Shown in pieces: positions 32,790 to 40,973 of a DNA stretch of 48,849 nt. Made by a program: the position numbers and the translations under genes. This stretch comes from JBGSOW01 sp041738875 (GTDB lineage Bacteria; Patescibacteriota; Dojkabacteria; CALFHW01). The notes below the pieces were generated by a model. It saw only the letters and a list, made by a program, of their open reading frames with translations. It did not search any database and had not been told where the DNA came from. The stretch covers positions 1-48,849 of the forward strand of contig JBGSOW010000044.1 of assembly GCA_041738875.1 (NCBI GenBank), read 5' to 3'. Each line of letters opens with the position of its first letter. Position 1 is the first letter of the stretch.

Positions 32790-34763
32790 ATGAAATTTAG
32801 TGATTATAGTAAATACCTAGATACAATTTCCAGCACCTCATCTCGCACAGAAATGACAGTGCTCCTTGCCGAACTTATAAATAACCTGTCAAAGGAAGAT
32901 ATCTCTGCAGGGTTATATATGATCCAAGGTAGAGTGGCAGGAAGTTTTGAGCCTTTAGAGTTAAATTTTTCAGCAAAATCTATTGTCTCAGCATTGCAGG
33001 AATTAGTAGTAGATATAAATGTTAAAGAAATTTATTCGGAACTTGGAGATGTAGGATTGGTGGCTGAGAAAGTCGCTCTTGAAATTATCAGATCAAATGA
33101 GAAAAATACTTCAAATAAATTAGAACTCGACTTCAAGGAAGATGCAAATGATGTAAATAGTTATACAATTAGAAGCGTCGCAGAAGTGTTTAAATCTCTA
33201 CAAAAAATCGCAAGTCAGGAAGGTAAAGGAAGTAGTAAGGAGAAAAAGGAGCTGTTTAAAAGATTTTTTTTGAGTTTGGTTGAAAACGAAGGAGAGGGCT
33301 CAGAAGCAGAGGCAATTAAATTTAGTGCTAGGTACTTTGCAAAGATTGCGGCGTCGCAATTGCGCCTAGGTGTAAGCGAAAGGACACTTTTGGACGCGAT
33401 ATCATGGGCGCTAAAGGGTGATAAATCTATTCGCAAGGAATTAGACCAAGCTTATGGAGTGAGGGCAGATATAGGTAGTTTAGCTGTAGCAGTTGTGAAA
33501 GATGGAGCTGCTGCGAGTGAAATAAATATAGAACTTGGTATACCACTCGCAGCAGAGCTAGTCGAAAGAGAAAGTGACGCTGAAGCAATTATAAAAAGAC
33601 ACACCCAAACCTACATCCAACCAAAATACGACGGGTTAAGGTTGCAACTGCATTTTAAAATGAGTGGGTTTGTGCAAACTGGAGAAGTTAAGCAAAGTGA
33701 GTCGGAGACAGAAACTGGAATAGCTAACCAAGGTGAGAATATCACTGCAGAAATAACTACTGGTGCAATCACTAATACTAATACTAAATACAAACTTTTC
33801 AGCAGAAACATGGAGCCACTTACGCCGATGTTCCCCGAAATTGGAGATGCCATAACAGCTCTAGCAGAAAGCTCAGGCGTTGTTGACGTGATTCTTGACG
33901 GCGAGGTGATTGCTTTTTCGCCCGAAACGGGCGAATTCTTGCCATTTCAAGAAACATCACAAAGAAGGCGTAAGTATGGAATTGCTGAAATCTCAAGCGC
34001 CATACCTGTAAAATATTTTGCCTTCGACATAATCTATCTAAATGGACGTGACCTTATGAACGTCAGTTTCGACGAAAGGCTAGCGCTTCTCAGAAGCATC
34101 ATTCCAGATGAAAATAAACAAATTAAAATTGCAGAGACAACTCTGATCTCAGACCCAACTGAATTAGAAGCAATGTTTAGAAATTACCTGGACAAAGGAT
34201 TGGAAGGAATAATCGCCAAATCACCAGATTCATTCTATAAACCTGGAACAAGAAGCTACGACTGGATCAAGCTTAAAGCAAATACCTACACAGATATGAA
34301 AGATACAGTGGACGCAGTGATAATGGGCTATTACAAAGGCAAAGGTGCAAGAGCAAAATTCGGTGTGGGCGGATTTCTAGTTGGAATCTACAATCCCGAA
34401 ACCGATACTTACCAATCAATTGCAAAAGTAGGCAGTGGCCTCAAAGAAAAAGAATGGGCAGAATATAAAATGAAATTAGACCAATTCATAGTTACAGAAG
34501 TTCCCAGGAATTTCGAAATTGCCCGCGAATTAATCCCAGATGTAATCGTAGAGCCAAAGGTAGTTGTCGTGGTTGACGCGGACGAAATTTCTTTGAGCAA
34601 AGCGCACTCCGCGTCCTACCAAGGCAAAACATTTTCGCTACGTTTCCCACGTATCAATGCTATTAGACACGATAAATCACCATCGCAGACCACTACACCA
34701 GAAGAAATTAACACCATCTTCCAATTAAAATCAGCAAAGGGTATAATCAAGCAGAACGTGTGA
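32790..34763 (+). CDS. ATP-dependent DNA ligase (archaeal-type)
   Basis: A 657-residue ligase. The N-terminal DNA-binding domain (~1-265) is followed by the nucleotidyltransferase with motif I KYDGLR (Lys279 would be adenylated), motif III ILDGEVIAF (~368-376), motif IV LEGIIAKSP (~470) and motif V YDWIKLK (~490), then an OB domain ending in SLRFPRI near the C-terminus as in archaeal LigI-like enzymes. About 40 Ser/Thr/Glu-rich residues are inserted between motif I and the KLFSRNMEPLT strand. It seals nicks in DNA. Most bacteria use an NAD-dependent LigA; whether this one replaces or supplements it is not visible. Confidence 0.93.
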   Translation: MKFSDYSKYLDTISSTSSRTEMTVLLAELINNLSKEDISAGLYMIQGRVAGSFEPLELNFSAKSIVSALQELVVDINVKEIYSELGDVGLVAEKVALEIIRSNEKNTSNKLELDFKEDANDVNSYTIRSVAEVFKSLQKIASQEGKGSSKEKKELFKRFFLSLVENEGEGSEAEAIKFSARYFAKIAASQLRLGVSERTLLDAISWALKGDKSIRKELDQAYGVRADIGSLAVAVVKDGAAASEINIELGIPLAAELVERESDAEAIIKRHTQTYIQPKYDGLRLQLHFKMSGFVQTGEVKQSESETETGIANQGENITAEITTGAITNTNTKYKLFSRNMEPLTPMFPEIGDAITALAESSGVVDVILDGEVIAFSPETGEFLPFQETSQRRRKYGIAEISSAIPVKYFAFDIIYLNGRDLMNVSFDERLALLRSIIPDENKQIKIAETTLISDPTELEAMFRNYLDKGLEGIIAKSPDSFYKPGTRSYDWIKLKANTYTDMKDTVDAVIMGYYKGKGARAKFGVGGFLVGIYNPETDTYQSIAKVGSGLKEKEWAEYKMKLDQFIVTEVPRNFEIARELIPDVIVEPKVVVVVDADEISLSKAHSASYQGKTFSLRFPRINAIRHDKSPSQTTTPEEINTIFQLKSAKGIIKQNV

Positions 34764-34812
34764 ATATGATATACGTTCATTTTAAAATTAATTAAATTAA
34801 TAAACAACAAAA

Positions 34813-35202
34813 ATGGCAGAATCAAATGAAGTCAAAGAGGCAGTAGCATCAGTTACAAATAAATCAACTGGTTCAGGTTTAGAGCCAAATATTGCAGGAC
34901 TTTTAGCTTGGATATTTGCACCTATTGGTTCAATTATTTTTCTAGTAATAGACAAAGACAACAAATTCGTTAAATTTCACGCTTGGCAGTCACTTATTTG
35001 GTCGATTGCAAGTTGGGTTATTGTAAGTGTTCTTTATTTTGTAATTACGCTCGTAACTTTTGGTTTTGGAGCACTATGTGCTTGGTTACTATACTTTGTA
35101 CCAATCGTAGTTCAGATTATCGGTGCTGTTAAAGCATACAATAATGAAATGTGGAAATTGCCAGTTATCGGTGATTGGTCAGAAGAACAAGCGAGTAAAT
35201 AA
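34813..35202 (+). CDS. DUF4870 membrane protein
   Basis: A 129-residue protein with three hydrophobic segments. The pattern NIAGLLAWIFAPIGSIIFL, then KFVKFHAWQSLIW (the conserved F-H-A-x-Q-S of the family) and a final short amphipathic GDW-containing tail identify DUF4870. Function unknown; these proteins are common next to surface and lipoprotein genes. The leader is A-rich with no Shine-Dalgarno sequence. Confidence 0.88.
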   Translation: MAESNEVKEAVASVTNKSTGSGLEPNIAGLLAWIFAPIGSIIFLVIDKDNKFVKFHAWQSLIWSIASWVIVSVLYFVITLVTFGFGALCAWLLYFVPIVVQIIGAVKAYNNEMWKLPVIGDWSEEQASK

Positions 35203-35269
35203 ATAGATAAGTAAATTAAAGTAGCTAAATAAACTTTAATAAATAAAAATAATTTAATACTGCCAAAAA

Positions 35270-36547
35270 ATGATAAGCACCAGCAAGTTGTTAAACGCAC
35301 TTCTGGTGCTTATTTTCTTATTAATCGTCCTTGTGCTGGGACTACTTTTATTTCTGTCGGGTCGGGAGCAGCCAGCAACAAGTTTCACTTCAGGTACTAT
35401 TTCAACTGTTGAACCTCTGAATATAAATACTGCTGAAGTCAGTTGCAGTTTAAGCTCCGCCGGAGTTTCTGTTGCTCAGTTAAACGAGAACATCACAACC
35501 TGCATAAATTTCTGTCTAGTAAGCGCTAGCGCAAGTAAAAACTGCGTGATAAATTTTGCAGCAGGTAACTTCGCATTAAATAGAGCAATTATTTTGCCGA
35601 ATTTCACCTCGATTGTTGGAAGTGGTAGGGAAAATACTAAACTTTACCGTGATGGCGTTTCAGGAGCTTTAGTTAATCTGAACAACGCCAGCCGCGCAAG
35701 TATTTTGAGTCTGAGTCTGGATGGACGGTTGCCACTACTTACGCCTGCTGGAGTGACTTCGAATCTTGGTATGTTACTTGAAGTAGAAAATTGCCGTGAG
35801 TGTGTAGTTTCAAGTTTAGAATTTACTGGTGGGGTAGGGAAGGCAGTACTTTTACGCTCAGCCATAGATACAACAATTAGTAATAACCTATTCAATAAAA
35901 ATGGCTATATCCCAAGTGCGCAAACAGAAGAATTCCTAAGGAGTGACGGATTAGTAGTCGAGTACCTTGGAGGCGCAAGTAGTATCACAGACAATACATT
36001 TACGGCAAATACTGGTGTGGGTCTTCACCTTTATTCTGGTTATAAAGGTCAGGTTACAGTTGCCGGCAATAATATGCTAGCAAATAGTGTCGAACTATCT
36101 GACTATTCCAACGCTTCACTAGCAGGGATAGTTTTTGCCGGCTTACCAACAAATAATCTAAATTCCTCTCCAACGGATGGCTACTCAGTCGTAACTTTTC
36201 AGAACAACACAGTAAATTGCGCAAAAAATTGCCAAATAGCAGCTCTAGTAGGTGAAATCGGCTTTATGTACGGACAGAGTACTGCAATTAACTTTTTAAG
36301 AATCGATGCAAGTAATACTTTCGAAAGAGTCTTAATCAACCACGCAGGTGCAGGAAGCGCGATTTCCCCAACCTCGCAATTTTGTAGGTACAACCAACGC
36401 AGCGTCGGTTCGACATATTCGGCTGCAAATTGTAGAGAGTGTAGGGGAGTATTCTTCGAAAATGACGGTGATCCAGTCACTCAAGCCGGCAGTCTAAATA
36501 ATCCCGTGTGTGACAAACAATACGATAGTGGTTATTTTGCAATCTAG
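35270..36547 (+). CDS. Anchored right-handed beta-helix surface protein
   Basis: Residues 7-29 form a signal anchor. The outer part (~60-350) has the regular short-strand pattern of a parallel beta-helix: N-x-x-x-x-N/D ladder residues, for example NLNNASRASILSLSLDG, NNLFNKNGY, ITDNTFTANTG and VTFQNNTVNC. It carries about ten Cys, several paired closely (NCRECVVS, CRECRGV), hinting at disulphide bonds. Such folds act as glycan-binding adhesins or lyases; no lyase catalytic motif is apparent. It opens the surface locus that continues to the end of the window. Confidence 0.72.
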   Translation: MISTSKLLNALLVLIFLLIVLVLGLLLFLSGREQPATSFTSGTISTVEPLNINTAEVSCSLSSAGVSVAQLNENITTCINFCLVSASASKNCVINFAAGNFALNRAIILPNFTSIVGSGRENTKLYRDGVSGALVNLNNASRASILSLSLDGRLPLLTPAGVTSNLGMLLEVENCRECVVSSLEFTGGVGKAVLLRSAIDTTISNNLFNKNGYIPSAQTEEFLRSDGLVVEYLGGASSITDNTFTANTGVGLHLYSGYKGQVTVAGNNMLANSVELSDYSNASLAGIVFAGLPTNNLNSSPTDGYSVVTFQNNTVNCAKNCQIAALVGEIGFMYGQSTAINFLRIDASNTFERVLINHAGAGSAISPTSQFCRYNQRSVGSTYSAANCRECRGVFFENDGDPVTQAGSLNNPVCDKQYDSGYFAI

Positions 36548-36608
36548 AATTAATATTGCAATAAGTTTTTTTTGCAGTTATGATGAAAAATAATCACAAA
36601 CTAAGCCT

Positions 36609-38735
36609 ATGAATATTATTAAAAAAACGTTTTTATTACTGTTGGTTTTTGCAACATCCTCGCAACTGTTTATTCTTTCTAACCCGTCAAAGACTCTAGC
36701 CCAAGATATGAGTTATCAAGTTTCATCGGTAAATGTAGGTTCGATACTACAATCTTCAGAATCAAGAAAAGAATATCTTTTTACAAGGAATGGTGAACAA
36801 CATTTACTTCTAAGTTTTAGAGCAAGGCATTATACAAACGATCTAGAATATCGCCTTTTGAATTTAGCAACTGGTGAAAATGCTGTAATTAAAACCACAG
36901 TAAAGGGACTACCTTCTGTTTCTGCATATAATATCGATTTAGATAGACTCTACTTGTTTACTGCAGATAAAGGTTTCATCATTGAATACGACTTTGCAAC
37001 AGAGAATGTACGCACTGTAGTTACAAGCAATGACCGCGACGTTTATAGCGTTGCAGAAGGACCAGATGGAATTTATTACTTAGGTGGAGTTACAAAAGCT
37101 TGGATAAGTAGCTATAACCCTTATACTGATGAATATCTTGACCTTGGACCAGCAGGAAGCACAGATTATACAGCGAGGAGGTTGCAATATGTATATACAA
37201 TCGCAGCTGATGATAGATATATTTACAGTGGCATAGGACAATTGCCGTGGTACCTATCAGTTTATGACAGGCAGACCTCTCAATTAGTTAAGTACTTTGA
37301 AAATGATAATAATTCTGGAGCTCGAGTAAGTGTCAGAAAATCAGATGGTAAGATTTTCTTTAGCAGGAGTAATACAACTTTAGGCAACGCATGGTTCGAA
37401 TTTGTAAATGGAGAACCAGTTTTAACAACAGATCCAGGTGAAATGGTTGAAGGATATAAGGGTCCGAATACAATTATTTCCAGAGAAAATTTTGGAAGCG
37501 AATCAGACTATGAATTTGATTTCAGTGATTATCTACCTACAAATTTCAGAAATGAAATAAATATTGGATGGAAGCTCAAAACAGAAAGTGACTGGAATAA
37601 TGTAACTTTTAATAATTTCGATTTATACCCTGTAGTCATACATCGTATGTATAATCAGCCAAATAGTGACAATACACTGATAATTAGCTTTGCCTATAAT
37701 CCAGTTATGCTATTGAATAGAGTGACAGGCGAACTGACTGTTTTGGGAAATACAGATAGGAGTTTATATGATGCTGCATTCCACAATGGTAAATGGTATT
37801 TATCAGGATACCCTGCAGTCACTTTCGAATACGACCCTAATTTACCATGGACTGCTGGGGGTAATTTCCCAATTAGTGACCCGGGTTCAAATCCCCGCCA
37901 GATTTCGGGTTACTCCAAATACCACCATTTCACGAGGATCACTCAGAGTGGGATTAAATTTACTGGAGTTACACATCAAAGGGATTCTATAGGTGCGACC
38001 CTAGGATGGCTCGATTTAAATACAGGAGTATCTGGGACAATTCGTACTCCATTTGCAACAGGTAATATACACAGTATGACTCTTACAAATAATGATACCA
38101 AACTAGTTTTAGGGATGTATGAAACTACTACAGCAAGACCAAGGTTAGTGGTTGTTGATGTGGCGACCAAGATTATTGAAAAAGAAATTAATTTTATAAA
38201 TGCGAACTCGGGGTTATTTATTGTGGAGGCTCTCCCTGGTAAAATCTTTGGTGTTGGTGAAACTTTCTACTTCTTAGTTGATGTCGCAACATCAAAAGTT
38301 CATTATTATGCACAAAATTCTTTGAGTAATATTTATCCAGGCTTAACTGCTGTAAACAGGAGAATTGAGATGGTAAATGGCAAGGTTGTCATCAATGAAA
38401 ACAGGAATATAGTTCAAATAGATCCTAGAACCGGAGTAAAAGAAACACTTTTTACAGGTAGTGGAAATATTACTGGACTTTATTATGCAGGCAAGAATGA
38501 TGCATTCGTGTATGGCAGCGAAAGTATCACAAGACTTGCAATGGTGCCCCAAGCATGCCAATTCGATTTCGACACTTCAGGAACTTTAACTTCGTCTGAT
38601 TTTGAACAGTTATCATTAATTTATCGATCACAAAATCAAAGATGCACGGAAGAGTCTGAAGAGTGTGATGTTACATCAAAGGATTTATACGAATTCAATA
38701 GATATATTAATATAGAGGGAATTTGCGGAACCTGA
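36609..38735 (+). CDS. Secreted repeat (beta-propeller-like) protein with C-terminal dockerin-like module
   Basis: A signal peptide (1-32, likely cut after TLA) leads a 600-residue beta-rich body with recurring Y-D-x-x-T and YxLGGV/YDxAF strands, as in propeller proteins. The last ~60 residues hold CQFDFDTSGTLTSSDFEQL (a calcium-loop with D at 1, 3 and 12), ending in Cys, followed by a partial second loop. The loop is the same Cys-bounded module as in the 39841-40830 protein. Its TGA stop overlaps the next ATG (TGATG), so translation of the cohesin-like protein is coupled to it. Confidence 0.7.
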   Translation: MNIIKKTFLLLLVFATSSQLFILSNPSKTLAQDMSYQVSSVNVGSILQSSESRKEYLFTRNGEQHLLLSFRARHYTNDLEYRLLNLATGENAVIKTTVKGLPSVSAYNIDLDRLYLFTADKGFIIEYDFATENVRTVVTSNDRDVYSVAEGPDGIYYLGGVTKAWISSYNPYTDEYLDLGPAGSTDYTARRLQYVYTIAADDRYIYSGIGQLPWYLSVYDRQTSQLVKYFENDNNSGARVSVRKSDGKIFFSRSNTTLGNAWFEFVNGEPVLTTDPGEMVEGYKGPNTIISRENFGSESDYEFDFSDYLPTNFRNEINIGWKLKTESDWNNVTFNNFDLYPVVIHRMYNQPNSDNTLIISFAYNPVMLLNRVTGELTVLGNTDRSLYDAAFHNGKWYLSGYPAVTFEYDPNLPWTAGGNFPISDPGSNPRQISGYSKYHHFTRITQSGIKFTGVTHQRDSIGATLGWLDLNTGVSGTIRTPFATGNIHSMTLTNNDTKLVLGMYETTTARPRLVVVDVATKIIEKEINFINANSGLFIVEALPGKIFGVGETFYFLVDVATSKVHYYAQNSLSNIYPGLTAVNRRIEMVNGKVVINENRNIVQIDPRTGVKETLFTGSGNITGLYYAGKNDAFVYGSESITRLAMVPQACQFDFDTSGTLTSSDFEQLSLIYRSQNQRCTEESEECDVTSKDLYEFNRYINIEGICGT

Positions 38736-39685
38736 TGACACTAACTAGAAACAAATTGAATTTAGATAAAAAGAAAAAACTAAAGTTTTATAGATTTGGT
38801 TTAGTTGTCTTAGGGTTAGTATTTGCATTGATGAGTTATCAGTTTACTGAAATAAGAGAGTACCGAGATGGTTCTGACGTATTTGCTTCAGATATTTTTA
38901 GCAATGTAACTGATTATGCAGGCCCGCTTCTGAGTCTAGAGCTAGATAGTACTTCTTATATTGGTAATATGGAAATTGGTGATACATTTGAATTTACTGT
39001 GACTTCGTTAGCGCCGGAATTCTTAAATTATACTGATCTAGTTTTTATTTTTGATAGCAGTCTAGTCGAATTTCAAGAGATTGTATATGATCCCTCTGGA
39101 TTATCTTTGGCTTATAGTTTAGATTCTGGGACTGGTAATTTAAATGTAGTAGTTGCGGGATTTGGTATTAGCGACTTCACAGCTGGACAAAAATTATTTA
39201 ACATCCGTTTCTTAAATAAAAATATAGCTCAACAGGGTTTTCAGCTTTCTTTGGATAATTCAAGCATAATCGGTACCCCAAATCTTTATCAATCTACAAG
39301 TCCAAGAATATCTAAAATAGTGGTATTCCCAATTGGTCTGGGTGCACAGATAGATGAAGAAGATGAAGAAAGTCAAAATGAGAACGAGGAAGAGAATACG
39401 AATACCGAAGAAACTGCAAGCGAGACAGATGGTGAAGGTGAAGTTGAGATCATATTTGTGCCTGAGGAAGAAGATACAGATTTATTCGAGGAAGAACCTG
39501 TTTCTCCTGAGGCTATAGAAAATGAATTATTTACAGCTGAAGGGTTTAGTGATCAAGTAGCAAGACCGATTCAACTTACAACTTCACCAAACGATAGGGT
39601 AGTGACACCTCTTACGATGGTATTCTTGTCATTGTCGATCGCAAGCTTCAGTTCTATGTTTTTACTAAGGAGACCAAGATCCTAG
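38735..39685 (+). CDS. Anchored cohesin-like protein
   Basis: Membrane segment at ~20-38, then an outer domain (~60-200) with the cohesin outline: PLLSLELDS, a G-D-T-F-E-F-T-V-T strand, LVFIFDSSLVEF, then VVVAGFGISDFTAGQKLFNIRF. Known cohesin domains bind dockerins in cellulosomes. An acidic linker (~210-280; runs of E, D, N) and a C-terminal membrane segment with RRPRS follow. The start is ATG 38735, overlapping the upstream stop by one base; a longer TTG start at 38723 is less likely. It lies between two genes for dockerin-like modules, so intra- or inter-protein contacts are plausible. Not proven. Confidence 0.68.
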   Translation: MTLTRNKLNLDKKKKLKFYRFGLVVLGLVFALMSYQFTEIREYRDGSDVFASDIFSNVTDYAGPLLSLELDSTSYIGNMEIGDTFEFTVTSLAPEFLNYTDLVFIFDSSLVEFQEIVYDPSGLSLAYSLDSGTGNLNVVVAGFGISDFTAGQKLFNIRFLNKNIAQQGFQLSLDNSSIIGTPNLYQSTSPRISKIVVFPIGLGAQIDEEDEESQNENEEENTNTEETASETDGEGEVEIIFVPEEEDTDLFEEEPVSPEAIENELFTAEGFSDQVARPIQLTTSPNDRVVTPLTMVFLSLSIASFSSMFLLRRPRS

Positions 39686-39840
39686 TTAAGGATTAAACCA
39701 TGGTTTTACTCATAGCTATTATAATCTAGAGATTTAACCTGTATCCACTGTCTTAAGGTTTATCATGAGAGTCTAGGATTAATCTTGCCTGGTGATTTCT
39801 TAGTAGATTCTACAATCAGAAAACTTCAAGTAGGGCGATT

Positions 39841-40830
39841 CTAAAAACCTCTTGGGACAGCGAGTGGTCTGATATTATCGTTGCAGAAATCTAAACCTCT
39901 GTACTTTAGGCTTGATTCAAAGTCCGCAAGATTAATCCGGTTATCACGATTTGAATCTACTGCTCCGCATTGCGCAACGCTTGGAGAGCTGCTCCTTCCT
40001 TCACAAGTTTTATTGAATTTATCGATAAATACTTTATAGTCGGCGGAATCGATTTTCTCATCTCCGTTTGTATCTAGGTGCCCGCAATTTACCCTCTCCG
40101 AGAAGTCAACGCTACATCTTAGTCGCAGTCTCTGGGTTGCTAGGACTGCGTCTTCTTGATCGATAATTCCATTCTCATTCAGATCGATTCCGCCACATAG
40201 TTCACGGATAGGAGCATTTACACACTCTCTATTCATAAGGTTATTCATATTGCGAATTTCTTCAGCGTCAATTCTACCGTTCCCATTTGTATCGATAGGG
40301 TGGCAGAATATCTTTTGTGAATCAACTTCGCAACTCTGACCATCCATGTATCGTCTCAAAACTGTTTCAATGTCATTATAATCAATCGATCCATTTAGAT
40401 TCACATCCAAACTACCACAGCCAACCAAATGATATGTTTTTGTATCATTACAATTCTGCCCGTATAGCGTAAGCATCCTGTTAAATTCCTCTTCAGATAC
40501 AGTATTATCACCGTCAAGGTCTAAGGCTCCACACGAAACTCCATCTTCATACTGAACTGGGTATTCGTTTTGTACTCTAGCACCGAAAAATGTCGAGCCT
40601 TGGCTACCTCGAGGCACAAATGTGCTCGGGTCGGGATCAGCTCTATTAAACCCACTGATAATCCCTCTGCTTACAATTCTAGCGGATGAGAAAATTGTAT
40701 TTTCGTCCTCAGGTACATCGCCTAAAATTGACATTCCTCCCAAAACAAAGATTCCAATAAATCCGAAGCCTAGGACTAGTGACAAAAAAATAGGTAATCT
40801 ATTTTTATTCTTGTTTTCACTCATAATCAA
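39841..40830 (-). CDS. Anchored protein of six Cys-bounded dockerin-like EF-hand modules
   Basis: Residues ~12-36 form a signal anchor. From ~95 onward there are six modules of 28-30 residues, each beginning CG-x-x-D-x-N/D-x-[DN]-x-x-[IV]-x-x-x-[ED] and ending in Cys, for example CGALDLDGDNTVSEEEF, CGGIDLNENGIIDQED and CGHLDTNGDEKIDSADY. Calcium-loop acids at positions 1, 3 and 5 are kept in nearly all. The Cys pair per module would cross-link each loop. Such modules should bind Ca2+ and, by analogy with dockerins, cohesin-like partners. It is transcribed divergently from the giant receiver-domain gene. Confidence 0.75.
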   Translation of the reverse strand: MIMSENKNKNRLPIFLSLVLGFGFIGIFVLGGMSILGDVPEDENTIFSSARIVSRGIISGFNRADPDPSTFVPRGSQGSTFFGARVQNEYPVQYEDGVSCGALDLDGDNTVSEEEFNRMLTLYGQNCNDTKTYHLVGCGSLDVNLNGSIDYNDIETVLRRYMDGQSCEVDSQKIFCHPIDTNGNGRIDAEEIRNMNNLMNRECVNAPIRELCGGIDLNENGIIDQEDAVLATQRLRLRCSVDFSERVNCGHLDTNGDEKIDSADYKVFIDKFNKTCEGRSSSPSVAQCGAVDSNRDNRINLADFESSLKYRGLDFCNDNIRPLAVPRGF

Positions 40831-40973
40831 TCTTATGAAATCACATGATAAGTGTCAAATTTTAAGTGTTTTAGATCGAGCCGCATGATTAATTTAGCGT
40901 ATAAAAAAGCAGTTGCAGTCGTTAAAAATAATGTATATATTTATGTAGAAGTTAAATTCATCCACTATAGGTT

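Noticed and set aside
37883..37904. A GGGTTCAAATCCC T-arm-like sequence followed by CGCC inside the 708-residue gene.
   Set aside because: No cloverleaf can be built upstream and the reading frame is uninterrupted. Treated as coincidence.
39695..39706. AAACCATGGTTT palindrome between convergent surface genes.
   Set aside because: Short, no T-run, AT-rich context; not enough to call a terminator or operator.
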